The translations under genes were made by a program, and so were the position numbers. Below are positions 53,029 through 62,026 of a stretch of 64,000 nucleotides of DNA, piece after piece. The DNA is taken from positions 124,001 to 188,000 of the forward strand of contig CAWFGW010000028.1 of NCBI GenBank assembly GCA_963815495.1, written 5' to 3'. The notes under the pieces were generated by a model, which worked only from the letters and a program-made list of their open reading frames with translations, ran no database searches and was not told the origin of the DNA. Numbering within the stretch: the stretch's first letter is position 1; every line of letters starts with the position of its first letter. Source of the DNA: CAWFGW01 sp963815495. GTDB taxonomy: Bacteria; Bacteroidota; Bacteroidia; Cytophagales; JAAEPT01.

Positions 53029-54369
53029 ATGAAGATTTTTGTTGTTGAGGACGACCCTTTTTATGCTAACCTAATACAATACGTACTAGAACAGAATCCT
53101 GAAAACGAGGTGACAAAATTTGATAATGGGAAAGAAGTCTTGGATAATTTACACCGAAATCCAAACATTGTGACCGTTGATTATTCACTGCCAGACATGT
53201 CTGGAGAAGAGTTACTGAAAAAAATCAAATCACGAAGTCCAGAAGCTTTTATAATAATGATATCTTCTCAAGAAAACATTGCTACTGCGATTTCATTACT
53301 CAAATTAGGCGCATACGATTACATCGTAAAAGACGATGATGCTAAAGACAGACTTTGGAGTACTTTTAGAAACTTAACCAGTCAAATTGAACTCAAAGAA
53401 GAGGTAGAAGATTTAAGAGGAAAAGTAGAACAGCAATTTGATTTTGCCAACAGTATTATCGGAGAGAGTGAAGCACTTAAAAAATCCTTAAAACTAATCG
53501 ACAAAGCATCAAGAACAGCTATTAATATCACAATTTGTGGTGAAACAGGTACAGGAAAGGAAGTAGTGGCAAATGCCATTCATTTTAACTCAGCCAGGAA
53601 GAAAAAAAAGTTTGTAGCGGTAAATATGGCAGCTATTCCTAAAGACTTGATAGAATCAGAACTTTTTGGACATGAAAAAGGGGCCTTTACAGGAGCAGCG
53701 AACCAGCGAATCGGAAAATTTGAAGAAGCCAATGGTGGAACAATTTTCTTAGATGAGATTGGGGAGTTGGATTTAAGTCTCCAAGCCAAGTTGTTACGCG
53801 TCATTCAAGAAAATGAAGTCGTGCGCGTAGGGGGTAACAAACCCATAAAATTTGATGTTCGCATTATTACAGCTACCCATAAAAATTTAGCTGAAGAAGT
53901 ACAAAAAGGTAACTTTAGACAGGACTTATACTACCGGCTGATAGGTTTACCTATAGAATTGCCTCCATTACGCGATCGTGACAAGGATATTGTATTGCTT
54001 GCCAAAGTGTTTTTAGAAAAGTTTTCTAAATCGAATAAAACAGCAAACGCATTTTCCAAAGAAGCTAAAGCAAAACTATTGCAGTATCATTATCCTGGTA
54101 ATGTCCGAGAACTTAAATCCATTGTAGAATTAGCCGCAGTAATGGCAGAAGGTGATTTTGTAGAAGCCGATGACATCACCTTTAACTCACTGAATTCAAC
54201 CGATGATTTTATGATTGTTGAAGATACACTAAAAGGCTATACCCGTAAAATTATTCAACATTTTCTCGATAAGTATGATTCTAATGTGCTCAAAGTGGCA
54301 GAAAAATTGGATGTTGGAAAGTCTACTATTTATCAAATGATAAAAAATGAAGAATTAACCATTAAGTAG
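53029..54369 (+). CDS. Sigma-54-dependent response regulator (NtrC type)
   Basis: A 446-residue regulator. REC domain at 1-120: acidic E7-D8-D9, phospho-acceptor D51 in VTVDYSLPDMSG, and K101 followed by Asp instead of the usual Pro. AAA+ domain at about 140-375: Walker A GETGTGKEV (near 170), the sigma-54 contact loop GAFTGA (near 221), Walker B IFLDEIGE (near 242) and an arginine-finger region YYRLIGLPIELPPLRDRDKDI. Fis-type HTH at about 405-446 (KVAEKLDVGKSTIYQMI). It should activate RpoN promoters when phosphorylated. The hybrid kinase gene follows after 38 bases, and the polysaccharide operon is 3 kb downstream. Confidence 0.95.
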   Translation: MKIFVVEDDPFYANLIQYVLEQNPENEVTKFDNGKEVLDNLHRNPNIVTVDYSLPDMSGEELLKKIKSRSPEAFIIMISSQENIATAISLLKLGAYDYIVKDDDAKDRLWSTFRNLTSQIELKEEVEDLRGKVEQQFDFANSIIGESEALKKSLKLIDKASRTAINITICGETGTGKEVVANAIHFNSARKKKKFVAVNMAAIPKDLIESELFGHEKGAFTGAANQRIGKFEEANGGTIFLDEIGELDLSLQAKLLRVIQENEVVRVGGNKPIKFDVRIITATHKNLAEEVQKGNFRQDLYYRLIGLPIELPPLRDRDKDIVLLAKVFLEKFSKSNKTANAFSKEAKAKLLQYHYPGNVRELKSIVELAAVMAEGDFVEADDITFNSLNSTDDFMIVEDTLKGYTRKIIQHFLDKYDSNVLKVAEKLDVGKSTIYQMIKNEELTIK

Positions 54370-54407
54370 ATGAAAAAAGGGGTAACATTTTTTATTCAAG
54401 AAGAGCT

Positions 54408-57158
54408 ATGAGTTTAGAGGAGATAAATGCTTTAAAAAGTGCACTTATACGTGAGCGTGAATCGCGCAAAATCGCGGAAAAGGTCTTAGAGGAAAAAGTC
54501 TCGGTACTTAACGAGGCAAACGCTAATCTTGAACAACAAATTCAAGATAGAACAAAGGAACTAGAACGAATTGCACGCTTTCCTGGAGAAAGTCCTTCCC
54601 CACTAGTGCGAATGAATCGAGGAGGAGCAATTGAATATATTAATCGATCAGCTGCAGAATTAATAAAGTCATTTGAAGACCACGAAGTAAGTGTAAAAGA
54701 TATTTTTAAATCATGGTTAAAAGAAGCTTTTTTAGAAAAAGTGAACTTGAGTAAAATGCTTCAGTGTGATGAAACAGAATATAATGTTATCATCGTGCCC
54801 ATAGCAGAGTATGATTATGCTAATTTTTACTTTTCAAATGTTACAGGTGAACGAAAAGCTACCAGAAAACTGGAAGAAAGTGAACAGCGTTACCGCAAAA
54901 TAGTTGAAGAGTCCGTTGACATTATACTCAAAATTGATATTGATGGGGATTTAATTTATATCAACCCCGCAGCAGAAAAATTCTTTGGGTACACCAAAAA
55001 AGATTTATTAGGAACAAACTATTCAAACTTACTTGCAGGCGATTGTAAATCAACATTTTTCAATTCATTTGGTAAGATAAGCCGTAAAGAAGTAGAACCC
55101 ATCTCCAACATGGTCTGTTCTGTACAAACACGAAAAAAAGGGGTGCGGTGGTTATCCAAAAACCTGCAAAAAAGTACGGAGATTATGAGTTCGTCTTTTA
55201 CCATTATCGCTCGAGATGTCACTCAACAAAAGATAATTGAGGATAAACTGCTTCGAAGTGAAGAAAAGTATAAGCGAATTATCGAGAATATGAAGCTCGG
55301 GTTATTAGAGGTCGATAATGATAATAAAATCATTCGTGTCTATGACCATTTTTGTAAATTAACAGGTTATTCCGAAGAAGAACTGGTAGGAAAAAAAGCG
55401 ATGGACGTGTTGACGGATGAAGAAAGCCGTAAAAAAGTCCAGGAACATCGAGAAAAACGTTTCAGTGGTGAAGAAACCGTCTACGAAGCACTTTTAAAAA
55501 AGAAAGATGGTACAGAAGCATGGGTGCTTATTAGTGGCGCACCACTTTACGATGATTTTGGGAATATTACAGGCTCTATTGGTATTCACTTAGATGTTAC
55601 AAATCAAAAAAATGTTGAAAGAGAGCTGATAAAAGCCCGGTTTAAGGCCGAGGAATCATCACGATCCAAAGAGCAGTTTTTAGCTAACATGAGCCATGAG
55701 ATTAGAACCCCAATGAATGCAATTATAGGGATGACTGACTTACTGTTGGATACCAGTTTAAATTCTGAGCAGCAAAAGATGCTTAAAACAGTTCAAATCT
55801 CATCTAAAAATTTATTGGTTGTCATTAATGACATACTCGACTTTTCAAAAATTGAATCAGGTAAATTAAGCATTGAAAAAATTGGATTCAAACTAAGAGA
55901 TGTCATAAACCACATTGTTAGAACAAAGAAAATCAAAGCGGAGTCGAAAGATATTTGGTTTGAATTTAAAATAGCCGATGATGTACGTAATATTCTTGTG
56001 GGAGATCCATTTCGATTGACACAGATCTTATTAAATCTATTGAGTAATGCCAATAAATTTACAGAAAAAGGAGGGGTTAAATTTACTGTATCCTCTCTAG
56101 GGATACATGATAATATACAACAAATCCAATTTAAAGTCGAGGACACGGGGCGAGGAATATCGCCTGAAAAACTTGAAACTATTTTTGATGTCTTTAGTCA
56201 GGAAGATGAAACTATTTCACGAAAGTATGGAGGTACAGGTTTAGGGCTGTCAATTACTAAAAAGCTGGTTGAGCTCCATGATGGGACCATTTCAGTTGAC
56301 AGTACAGTAGGTGTGGGAACTACTTTTACCGCCCAAATAGGCTATGTAATAGGTAATGAAGAGCACATTCATGATGTAAAACCATCAAACATTGATTACG
56401 GATCGTTGAATGATTTACGTATCCTTCTTGCTGAGGATAATGAGTTTAATCAAGTACTTATTCAGACATTGTTTCATCAACATTCCATAGAATTAGAAAT
56501 TGCTAATAATGGTGCCGAAGTGTTGGAGAAACTTAGCAAGTCTGACTTTGATATTATTCTAATGGATATTCAAATGCCCGTAATGGATGGGATTGAGGCC
56601 ACTAAACAAATTCGTAAAGAGACCAAGTGGGATGACTTACCCATTTTAGCGTTAACTGCCAACGCATTTAAAAAAGAACTGGAAAAATATAAAGGTTATG
56701 GAATGGATGACTCGTTATCTAAACCATTTCAACCTGATGAGCTTTATAGCAAAATAATTGCTTTGGTAAACAAAAACGAAGACCGCAAACAGCCGAAGAT
56801 GCCTACCGAAGTCAAGCTATATGATTTAAAAAAAATCAACATACTTTTCGGTGGTAATATTGAATTAGTAAAGAAACTGGTTGACTCATTCGTTGAACAC
56901 ACGCCTGGTGTATTGGATGAATTAAGTATTGCTGCTAATGAACATGATTGGAAGAAGGTGAGTGCATTGAGTCACCGTTTAAAGGCTTCCTTGAATACCA
57001 TGTCCATCAATTCATTGTCTGAGGATATTCTTGCTTTGGAAGTCGATTATCAATCATTACCAGAAATAGAGAAAAAAAAGAAAGTGAGTCGGGTAGTCAC
57101 GATTACATATAAAGCCTTGGGGTTAATGGCTGAGGAAGATTTCCAAAATTTGGAATAA
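54408..57158 (+). CDS. Hybrid histidine kinase with three PAS domains, REC and Hpt
   Basis: A 916-residue cytoplasmic kinase without a clear membrane span. A coiled coil (about 5-60, LEEKVSVLNEANANLEQQIQ) is followed by three PAS domains (about 62-150, 158-280, 285-405). HisKA has H430 in NMSHEIRTPMNAIIG, and the HATPase at about 530-645 has the N-box NLLSNANKF and DTGRGISPEKLE. A REC domain at about 667-785 has acceptor Asp near 719 in IILMDIQMPVMDG, and a C-terminal Hpt domain has its His near 855 in ALSHRLKASLN. It is a full phosphorelay protein that could phosphorylate the adjacent sigma-54 regulator and perhaps the REC-membrane protein downstream. It ends 104 bases before that gene. Confidence 0.95.
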   Translation: MSLEEINALKSALIRERESRKIAEKVLEEKVSVLNEANANLEQQIQDRTKELERIARFPGESPSPLVRMNRGGAIEYINRSAAELIKSFEDHEVSVKDIFKSWLKEAFLEKVNLSKMLQCDETEYNVIIVPIAEYDYANFYFSNVTGERKATRKLEESEQRYRKIVEESVDIILKIDIDGDLIYINPAAEKFFGYTKKDLLGTNYSNLLAGDCKSTFFNSFGKISRKEVEPISNMVCSVQTRKKGVRWLSKNLQKSTEIMSSSFTIIARDVTQQKIIEDKLLRSEEKYKRIIENMKLGLLEVDNDNKIIRVYDHFCKLTGYSEEELVGKKAMDVLTDEESRKKVQEHREKRFSGEETVYEALLKKKDGTEAWVLISGAPLYDDFGNITGSIGIHLDVTNQKNVERELIKARFKAEESSRSKEQFLANMSHEIRTPMNAIIGMTDLLLDTSLNSEQQKMLKTVQISSKNLLVVINDILDFSKIESGKLSIEKIGFKLRDVINHIVRTKKIKAESKDIWFEFKIADDVRNILVGDPFRLTQILLNLLSNANKFTEKGGVKFTVSSLGIHDNIQQIQFKVEDTGRGISPEKLETIFDVFSQEDETISRKYGGTGLGLSITKKLVELHDGTISVDSTVGVGTTFTAQIGYVIGNEEHIHDVKPSNIDYGSLNDLRILLAEDNEFNQVLIQTLFHQHSIELEIANNGAEVLEKLSKSDFDIILMDIQMPVMDGIEATKQIRKETKWDDLPILALTANAFKKELEKYKGYGMDDSLSKPFQPDELYSKIIALVNKNEDRKQPKMPTEVKLYDLKKINILFGGNIELVKKLVDSFVEHTPGVLDELSIAANEHDWKKVSALSHRLKASLNTMSINSLSEDILALEVDYQSLPEIEKKKKVSRVVTITYKALGLMAEEDFQNLE

Positions 57159-57216
57159 TGTCCAGTAACCGAAATCATTTCAAGGTATAAAGTGCTTTTT
57201 TTGCATTTTTTTGATG

Positions 57217-57237
57217 TTGGAACACTCTTGGAACACT
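57217..57237 (+). repeat. Tandem TTGGAACACT upstream of the polysaccharide operon
   Basis: TTGGAACACT occurs at 57217-57226 and again at 57228-57237, centre-to-centre 11 bp, one helical turn. It lies 26 bp before the ATG of the REC-membrane gene. Such spacing suits a dimeric activator or repressor. No exact sigma-54 promoter (GG-N10-GC) overlaps it. Confidence 0.55.
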
Positions 57238-57262
57238 ATTTTTTAAACAAACGTATCACACC

Positions 57263-57736
57263 ATGAAAAAATCCGATTTAATATTCATAGTAGAAGATGA
57301 TCATTTTTATGCTTCAGCAGTCAGTGCCTATTTAGAAAGCATGGGGTTTGAAAATATAGCGATTTATGAGTCTGGAAAAGAATGTTTAAAAAACATATAC
57401 AAAAGACCACAACTTGTATTGCTCGACTATAATCTTGCAGACACAAAAGGGATGAATATTATGTTGGAGATTGTTTCTTTTGATTCCAATACACCAGTTG
57501 TCTTTATTTCAGGTCAGGTTTCAATTCAATCAGCGATAGATACACTCAAATTTGGTGCTTTTGATTATATCCAGAAGGACAACTACGCCTTCGATAAGTT
57601 AGCGGATATTATCTCTCGAATTAGCGAAGGACAACAAGTCGTTGTTGATCACCAAAAAAAGAAATATAAAAAGCAGCTGCTAGTTGGAACGGTGCTCTTG
57701 GTTTTAATTGGTGCTATCACGCTAATTTCTTTCTAA
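57263..57736 (+). CDS. Receiver domain with a C-terminal membrane anchor
   Basis: A 157-residue protein: a REC domain at 1-125 and one hydrophobic helix at about 138-157 (QLLVGTVLLVLIGAITLISF) preceded by a basic KKKYKKQ. The REC part has E11-D12-D13, acceptor D55 in LLDYNLADTKG, the Ser of VVFISG and K105 followed by Asp (QKDNY) where Pro is usual. The same K-D change is in the REC of the sigma-54 regulator at 53029, so the two are probably paralogs. There is no output domain. The helix orientation puts REC in the cytoplasm. It overlaps the Wza-like gene by 1 base, so it belongs to the polysaccharide operon. A role as a membrane-bound phosphate sink or switch for the export machine is inferred. 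Confidence 0.85.
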   Translation: MKKSDLIFIVEDDHFYASAVSAYLESMGFENIAIYESGKECLKNIYKRPQLVLLDYNLADTKGMNIMLEIVSFDSNTPVVFISGQVSIQSAIDTLKFGAFDYIQKDNYAFDKLADIISRISEGQQVVVDHQKKKYKKQLLVGTVLLVLIGAITLISF

Positions 57737-58470
57737 TGATGCGTCTGTTACATTTATCATCGGTTATGGTTCTCTTGTGGATGAGTACCTCTTGCTCCAA
57801 ACTAAACATTTACACGGTTGACAATACCCAATCGGAAGTAGATAGTTTAATTGCGGCTCAGCAAGCGTATCGACCACAAATTCGAATTGACGATAAGGTA
57901 AGTGTGAGCGTTTGGGGACATGAAGGTATGAGTATCGGGTCCGTATTTGGTATCTACAACTCTAATGAAGTTTTTGGAAAGTGGTTGTTAGTTAACCAGG
58001 ACAGTACCATTATACTCCCTAAAATTGGTCAGGTGAAAATAGGCGGTATGACCATGGAGGAAGCGAAAGCATATTTGACAACACTGTATGCAGAACACCT
58101 GAAAGCCCCAGTAATCGATATTAAAGTACACAGCCATGAAGTAACGGTACTAGGTCAGGTGATTAAACCAGGAAATTACGCCATCTACCGAGGGCAAAAC
58201 TCCTTAGGGTACATGATTGGAGCTGCTGGAGGTACAGATTATTATGCGCAATTGCATAAGGTGAAATTGGCTCGTGGGGATAGGTCTTATGAATTGGACC
58301 TTACTAAAATGACTCCTTTACAGATGAACAGAATCAATTTACTGCCTGGAGATATTTTATACTTCCCGACTAAAAAAGGCAAATCATTGGATAAAAAATC
58401 ACCAGTGTTATTAGCTGCCGCAAGTATCATTACCACGTTATTTCTAATCTTTTCAGCCAGCCAAAAATGA
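57736..58470 (+). CDS. Polysaccharide export lipoprotein, Wza-like
   Basis: A 244-residue lipoprotein: signal MMRLLHLSSVMVLLWMSTSC with the lipidated Cys at 20. The polysaccharide-export (PES) domain is at about 45-130 (YRPQIRIDDKVSVSVWGHEG, NQDSTIILPKIGQVKIGGMTMEEAKAYL). One SLBB domain is at about 132-205 (EVTVLGQVIKPGNYAIYRGQNSLGYMIGAAGG). A C-terminal helix at about 222-241 (VLLAAASIITTLFLIFSA) matches Bacteroidota Wza proteins, in which it spans a membrane. It forms the outer-membrane part of exopolysaccharide export. It overlaps the wzc-like gene by 4 bases. Confidence 0.92.
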   Translation: MMRLLHLSSVMVLLWMSTSCSKLNIYTVDNTQSEVDSLIAAQQAYRPQIRIDDKVSVSVWGHEGMSIGSVFGIYNSNEVFGKWLLVNQDSTIILPKIGQVKIGGMTMEEAKAYLTTLYAEHLKAPVIDIKVHSHEVTVLGQVIKPGNYAIYRGQNSLGYMIGAAGGTDYYAQLHKVKLARGDRSYELDLTKMTPLQMNRINLLPGDILYFPTKKGKSLDKKSPVLLAAASIITTLFLIFSASQK

Positions 58471-60779
58471 GAGAAGTTCAAGATATCAAGCGTTTATTGT
58501 ACCCGCTGGTAAAAGGTTTGCCATTGGTTCTTCTGGTGTTTACAACCGCTGTGGTGGTGGTCTGGAGAATGACTAATTATCAAACACCAATTTTTGAAGC
58601 AAAGGCTACGATTAAGTTAGATGATCATGCTACTGGATTTTCTGATAACAACCTGTATAAAGACTTAGATATTTTTTCAGAAACGAATGATGTGCTCACA
58701 GAAGTGGAAACGATTAAATCGGATGTGATACTCTTGGCCGCATTAGAGTTAATGCCTACAAACATTGAGTATTATCGCGTGGGTGAACTCCGAACTTCAG
58801 AATTGTATAACAAATCACCGTTTTATATTGAGTATGACACCAATAGGTTTGCGTCTTATAATGAACTGTTTCACCTGAATATATTAAACGAAAAATGGTT
58901 TAGCATAAGCCAAGAAGCCGATACGTTAGTGGGTGAGTTTGGTAAAGAATTTCTTTTTAAGAATAATCGACTGACAATTTATCAAACACCTTTTTGGTCA
59001 TCAGAACATGGTGAAGAAAACCTAGTCGATGCTTATCAGTTTCGCGTGAACACCAATCAATTTCTATTGTCCAATTTTGTGAAAGGTAACCTGTTTATAA
59101 AAGAAATCGATAAAAATGTAGCCGTCATTCAGATTTATTTTGAAGGTGAAAACCCTGATCGCGTAGCGGATTTTGTCAATGCTGTCGCCAAGGCATATCT
59201 CCAAGATCACATTTCAAACAAAATGAAGGCGGCTAAAATGACGGAAGAGTTTCTAGATTCCCGCACTCAAGAAGCTTTGGATCAATTGCATGAAGCAGAA
59301 AACAACTTGGAAAGCTATCGGCTTCAACATTTAGTGTTAAACATTGAACAGGAGACAGAAACAGATTTGCGAAAAATAGCGCAACTCGATATTCAACAAG
59401 TGAATTTGAATATGAAAAAAGTCACTCTGGATAGCTTAGAGCACTATGTCCTTACCGATGTGGATCGGTTTCTTGAATTGGCTCCAAGTTTCGAAGCTTA
59501 TGGAGGGCTGTTATATACAGAGCTAATGAAGAAATTGAAATCTTTAGAATCAGAGAAAATTGATCTTTTAAACCGGTTTACTCCTGCCAGTGAAGAGATT
59601 CAAATCATCGATAAAAAAATCAATGATTTAGTCAATTACCTGGTTGAAAACATTAAGAACCATCGCATTAATACCGTTCATCAACTCAATCTGATTGAGG
59701 CAGAAATAGAGCGCGAGACACGAAAATTGGATAATCTACCCTCACGGGAAAAGAAAATGGTGATGTTGGAAAGACAGTTTAAGCATTATGAGGACTTATT
59801 TAATTTCTTAAAAAAGAAGCAGATGGAAGCTGGAATTGCCAAGCTGGCACAGCTGAATTTTCACCGCATTATCAATCAAGCGATCGCTCCTAAAGAACCT
59901 GCTAGTCCTAACCGTGGATTTAATGTTGGGTTAGCGGGCTTCTTGTCCTTGTTGTTTTCTATCGCTTTTGTCTATATCGCTCAAGCCATACGTGGGAAAA
60001 TAAACTCCCGCTACCAGCTCGAAAACATGTCAGACGCTCGCGTTTTAGGTGCGGTAAAAAAGGATGTGCATCTTAACGCTGATGGTAGTTTGGATGCAGT
60101 TATTTTATCGCTCATCCCACACATCAATAACAAAAAAGGTGTTAAGATAGCATTCAACTCTTCAATAGCAGGAGAGGGTAAAACTTACTTAGCCCATCAA
60201 GTTGCAGTCACCTTAGCCAGTGTAGGTCGCAAGGTTTTATTGCTCGATTTTAATAGCCGAAATAGTTCATGGAAAACACTCCTTGGCGAGGATAATAATC
60301 CTGTCTCTTTAGAGAATTATTTTTCAGGTAAAACGGCTGTGTCGGAAGCAACAAACTCAAGTAGATACGAAAACTTAGAAGTGGGTGGGTTTGAAAAATC
60401 ACTTCAACCCAATCGGTTTTATTTATCAGATAAATTTTCAGATAAATTAGCGGAATTAACTAACGTTTATGATGTGGTAATTATAGACAATTCTGCCTAT
60501 GCTATTGCTTCAGATGCGGATGTATATATGGGGTATTCTGATTATAATATTTATGTGGTAAGACACAATTTTACGGATACAAAATATGTGAAAAACATCA
60601 ATGCTATTGTTCAAAAGTATGGAGAGGAAAGGGTAGGGTTGGTGTTGAATGAAGTACCTAAGGGAGTGAATTATTCAGGTGATTTTTATGGAAGTCGCTA
60701 CCTTTATAATAAGCCAAAAGGTTTCTTTGCAAAGGTTAAACATTATTGGGAGAGTTATAAAAATGCGTGGAATATATGA
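58467..60779 (+). CDS. Wzc-like polysaccharide co-polymerase with a degenerate tyrosine-kinase domain
   Basis: A 770-residue inner-membrane protein. Helix 1 is near 18-36 and helix 2 near 487-508. Between them lie the Wzz-type chain-length domain and long coiled coils (about 245-460). The C-terminal cytoplasmic ATPase domain has Walker A AGEGKTYLA (near 570). Walker A' reads LLLDFNSR, where a D-x-D-x-R pattern is expected, so the second Asp is Asn. Walker B reads VVIIDNSAY in place of the usual DTPP form. The tail has six Tyr in the last 37 residues (NYSGDFYGSRYLYNKPKG), like the phospho-Tyr cluster of Wzc. Kinase activity is therefore uncertain. It overlaps the flippase by 4 bases. Confidence 0.9.
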   Translation: MREVQDIKRLLYPLVKGLPLVLLVFTTAVVVVWRMTNYQTPIFEAKATIKLDDHATGFSDNNLYKDLDIFSETNDVLTEVETIKSDVILLAALELMPTNIEYYRVGELRTSELYNKSPFYIEYDTNRFASYNELFHLNILNEKWFSISQEADTLVGEFGKEFLFKNNRLTIYQTPFWSSEHGEENLVDAYQFRVNTNQFLLSNFVKGNLFIKEIDKNVAVIQIYFEGENPDRVADFVNAVAKAYLQDHISNKMKAAKMTEEFLDSRTQEALDQLHEAENNLESYRLQHLVLNIEQETETDLRKIAQLDIQQVNLNMKKVTLDSLEHYVLTDVDRFLELAPSFEAYGGLLYTELMKKLKSLESEKIDLLNRFTPASEEIQIIDKKINDLVNYLVENIKNHRINTVHQLNLIEAEIERETRKLDNLPSREKKMVMLERQFKHYEDLFNFLKKKQMEAGIAKLAQLNFHRIINQAIAPKEPASPNRGFNVGLAGFLSLLFSIAFVYIAQAIRGKINSRYQLENMSDARVLGAVKKDVHLNADGSLDAVILSLIPHINNKKGVKIAFNSSIAGEGKTYLAHQVAVTLASVGRKVLLLDFNSRNSSWKTLLGEDNNPVSLENYFSGKTAVSEATNSSRYENLEVGGFEKSLQPNRFYLSDKFSDKLAELTNVYDVVIIDNSAYAIASDADVYMGYSDYNIYVVRHNFTDTKYVKNINAIVQKYGEERVGLVLNEVPKGVNYSGDFYGSRYLYNKPKGFFAKVKHYWESYKNAWNI

Positions 60780-62026
60780 TTCGTCATTGGCAGACATATC
60801 GTAACAAAATCATTATATTAACCGATCAGGCTATCGTAAGTGGTGTGAGTTTTTTGTTGAGTATTTTACTCGTCCGATTCACCGATATTCATGTCTTTGG
60901 TGAGTTTGCTTTAGTGCTAATTGTTGCTCAGGGAGTGGTCGCCATTAACCAATCAATTATTACTTCACCTTATCAGTCTTTATGGTCTGATTTACAAATA
61001 GATAAGTATTTAAAAATGCTTAAGTCTATGCAGTTGCTAATAATATTGGCTATTTTGTTATTATTATCTGTTGTTCAGTTTGTTACGTTTAATTATGATC
61101 TTGGATTACCAACTCCGGTAATTTTACCTGCTTTTGTCTATTTTGTCGGTGTGGTTTTATTCGATTTTAATCGAAAACAAATGTACCTGGAAGAGCGCTA
61201 TGGGTTAGTGTTATTAAAAGATGCAATTGTGATGGTTTCACAAGTTATGCTGATTATAGTCGCTCATGTTTGGTTCCAACTTTCCACCGTACAAGATGTG
61301 CTTTGGATTTTGGGCGGCACTTATTTAGTGGTAGATGTGTTCTTTTTCTTTTATACGGGGTTTGTTGATAAACCAACATTGGAGCTCATTTTAAAACACT
61401 GGCATTTTGGAAAATGGATGTTAGGAAACTCAGCCCTGCAATGGTTCTCAGGAAATTTATACATCACGGTTGGCGCAACGCTACTGGGTGCTGAAATGGT
61501 GGGGGTTGTTCGGATAGGTCAAAGCATCATTGGTGTATGGAATGTTTTTATTCAATCACTTGAAAATTATGTGCCACCATTAGCAGCAAAAATATATAGA
61601 AATAATGGCTGGGAAGGTGTGTCGAAATACCTCTTTAACCTAGGTGTAAAAGGTGGGTTGATGGTGAGTTTGGTAGGTGTGGTGTTGATCGTTTTTCGCA
61701 ATCAAATTTGGGAATTGTTTTATGGTGATGCGTTGTTAAATTATACATTCGTTTTATATTGGTTTGCACCCATTTTATTATTTAATTTTTTAGGGTTTCC
61801 GTTTCGTTTTGCTATTCGAACCTTGTCGCAAACTCGCATTTTATTTGAAGCCTATATACTGTCTTCTTTGATGGGGTTTGCAACAGCCCACTGGTGGATT
61901 AATTCCTTAGGGATCCATGGAATATGTTTAGGGTTGTTGGCTACTCAAGTGATTATGCAATTGTGGTATTATTATCGTTTAACTCAATTTACAGGTTATG
62001 GAAATCATTCATATAGTCTTAGGTAG
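60776..62026 (+). CDS. Polysaccharide flippase, Wzx/MATE-like
   Basis: A 416-residue membrane protein with about 12 hydrophobic helices. ATG 60776 overlaps the wzc stop (ATGA); a GTG at 60767 is also in frame. The pattern (GVSFLLSILLVRFTDIHVFGEFALVLIVAQ near the N-terminus, then paired helices with few charges) is that of the oligosaccharide flippase/Wzx family. A Wzy-like polymerase follows two genes on. It would turn lipid-linked repeat units from the cytoplasmic to the periplasmic face. Sequence motifs in this family are weak, so the call leans on topology and context. Confidence 0.82.
   Translation: MIRHWQTYRNKIIILTDQAIVSGVSFLLSILLVRFTDIHVFGEFALVLIVAQGVVAINQSIITSPYQSLWSDLQIDKYLKMLKSMQLLIILAILLLLSVVQFVTFNYDLGLPTPVILPAFVYFVGVVLFDFNRKQMYLEERYGLVLLKDAIVMVSQVMLIIVAHVWFQLSTVQDVLWILGGTYLVVDVFFFFYTGFVDKPTLELILKHWHFGKWMLGNSALQWFSGNLYITVGATLLGAEMVGVVRIGQSIIGVWNVFIQSLENYVPPLAAKIYRNNGWEGVSKYLFNLGVKGGLMVSLVGVVLIVFRNQIWELFYGDALLNYTFVLYWFAPILLFNFLGFPFRFAIRTLSQTRILFEAYILSSLMGFATAHWWINSLGIHGICLGLLATQVIMQLWYYYRLTQFTGYGNHSYSLR

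Noticed and set aside
57210..57240. Sigma-54 promoter formed by the TTGGAACACT pair
   Set aside because: The GG to second G distance is 11 bases where 12 are needed, and the -12 GC is absent. Kept only as a direct repeat.
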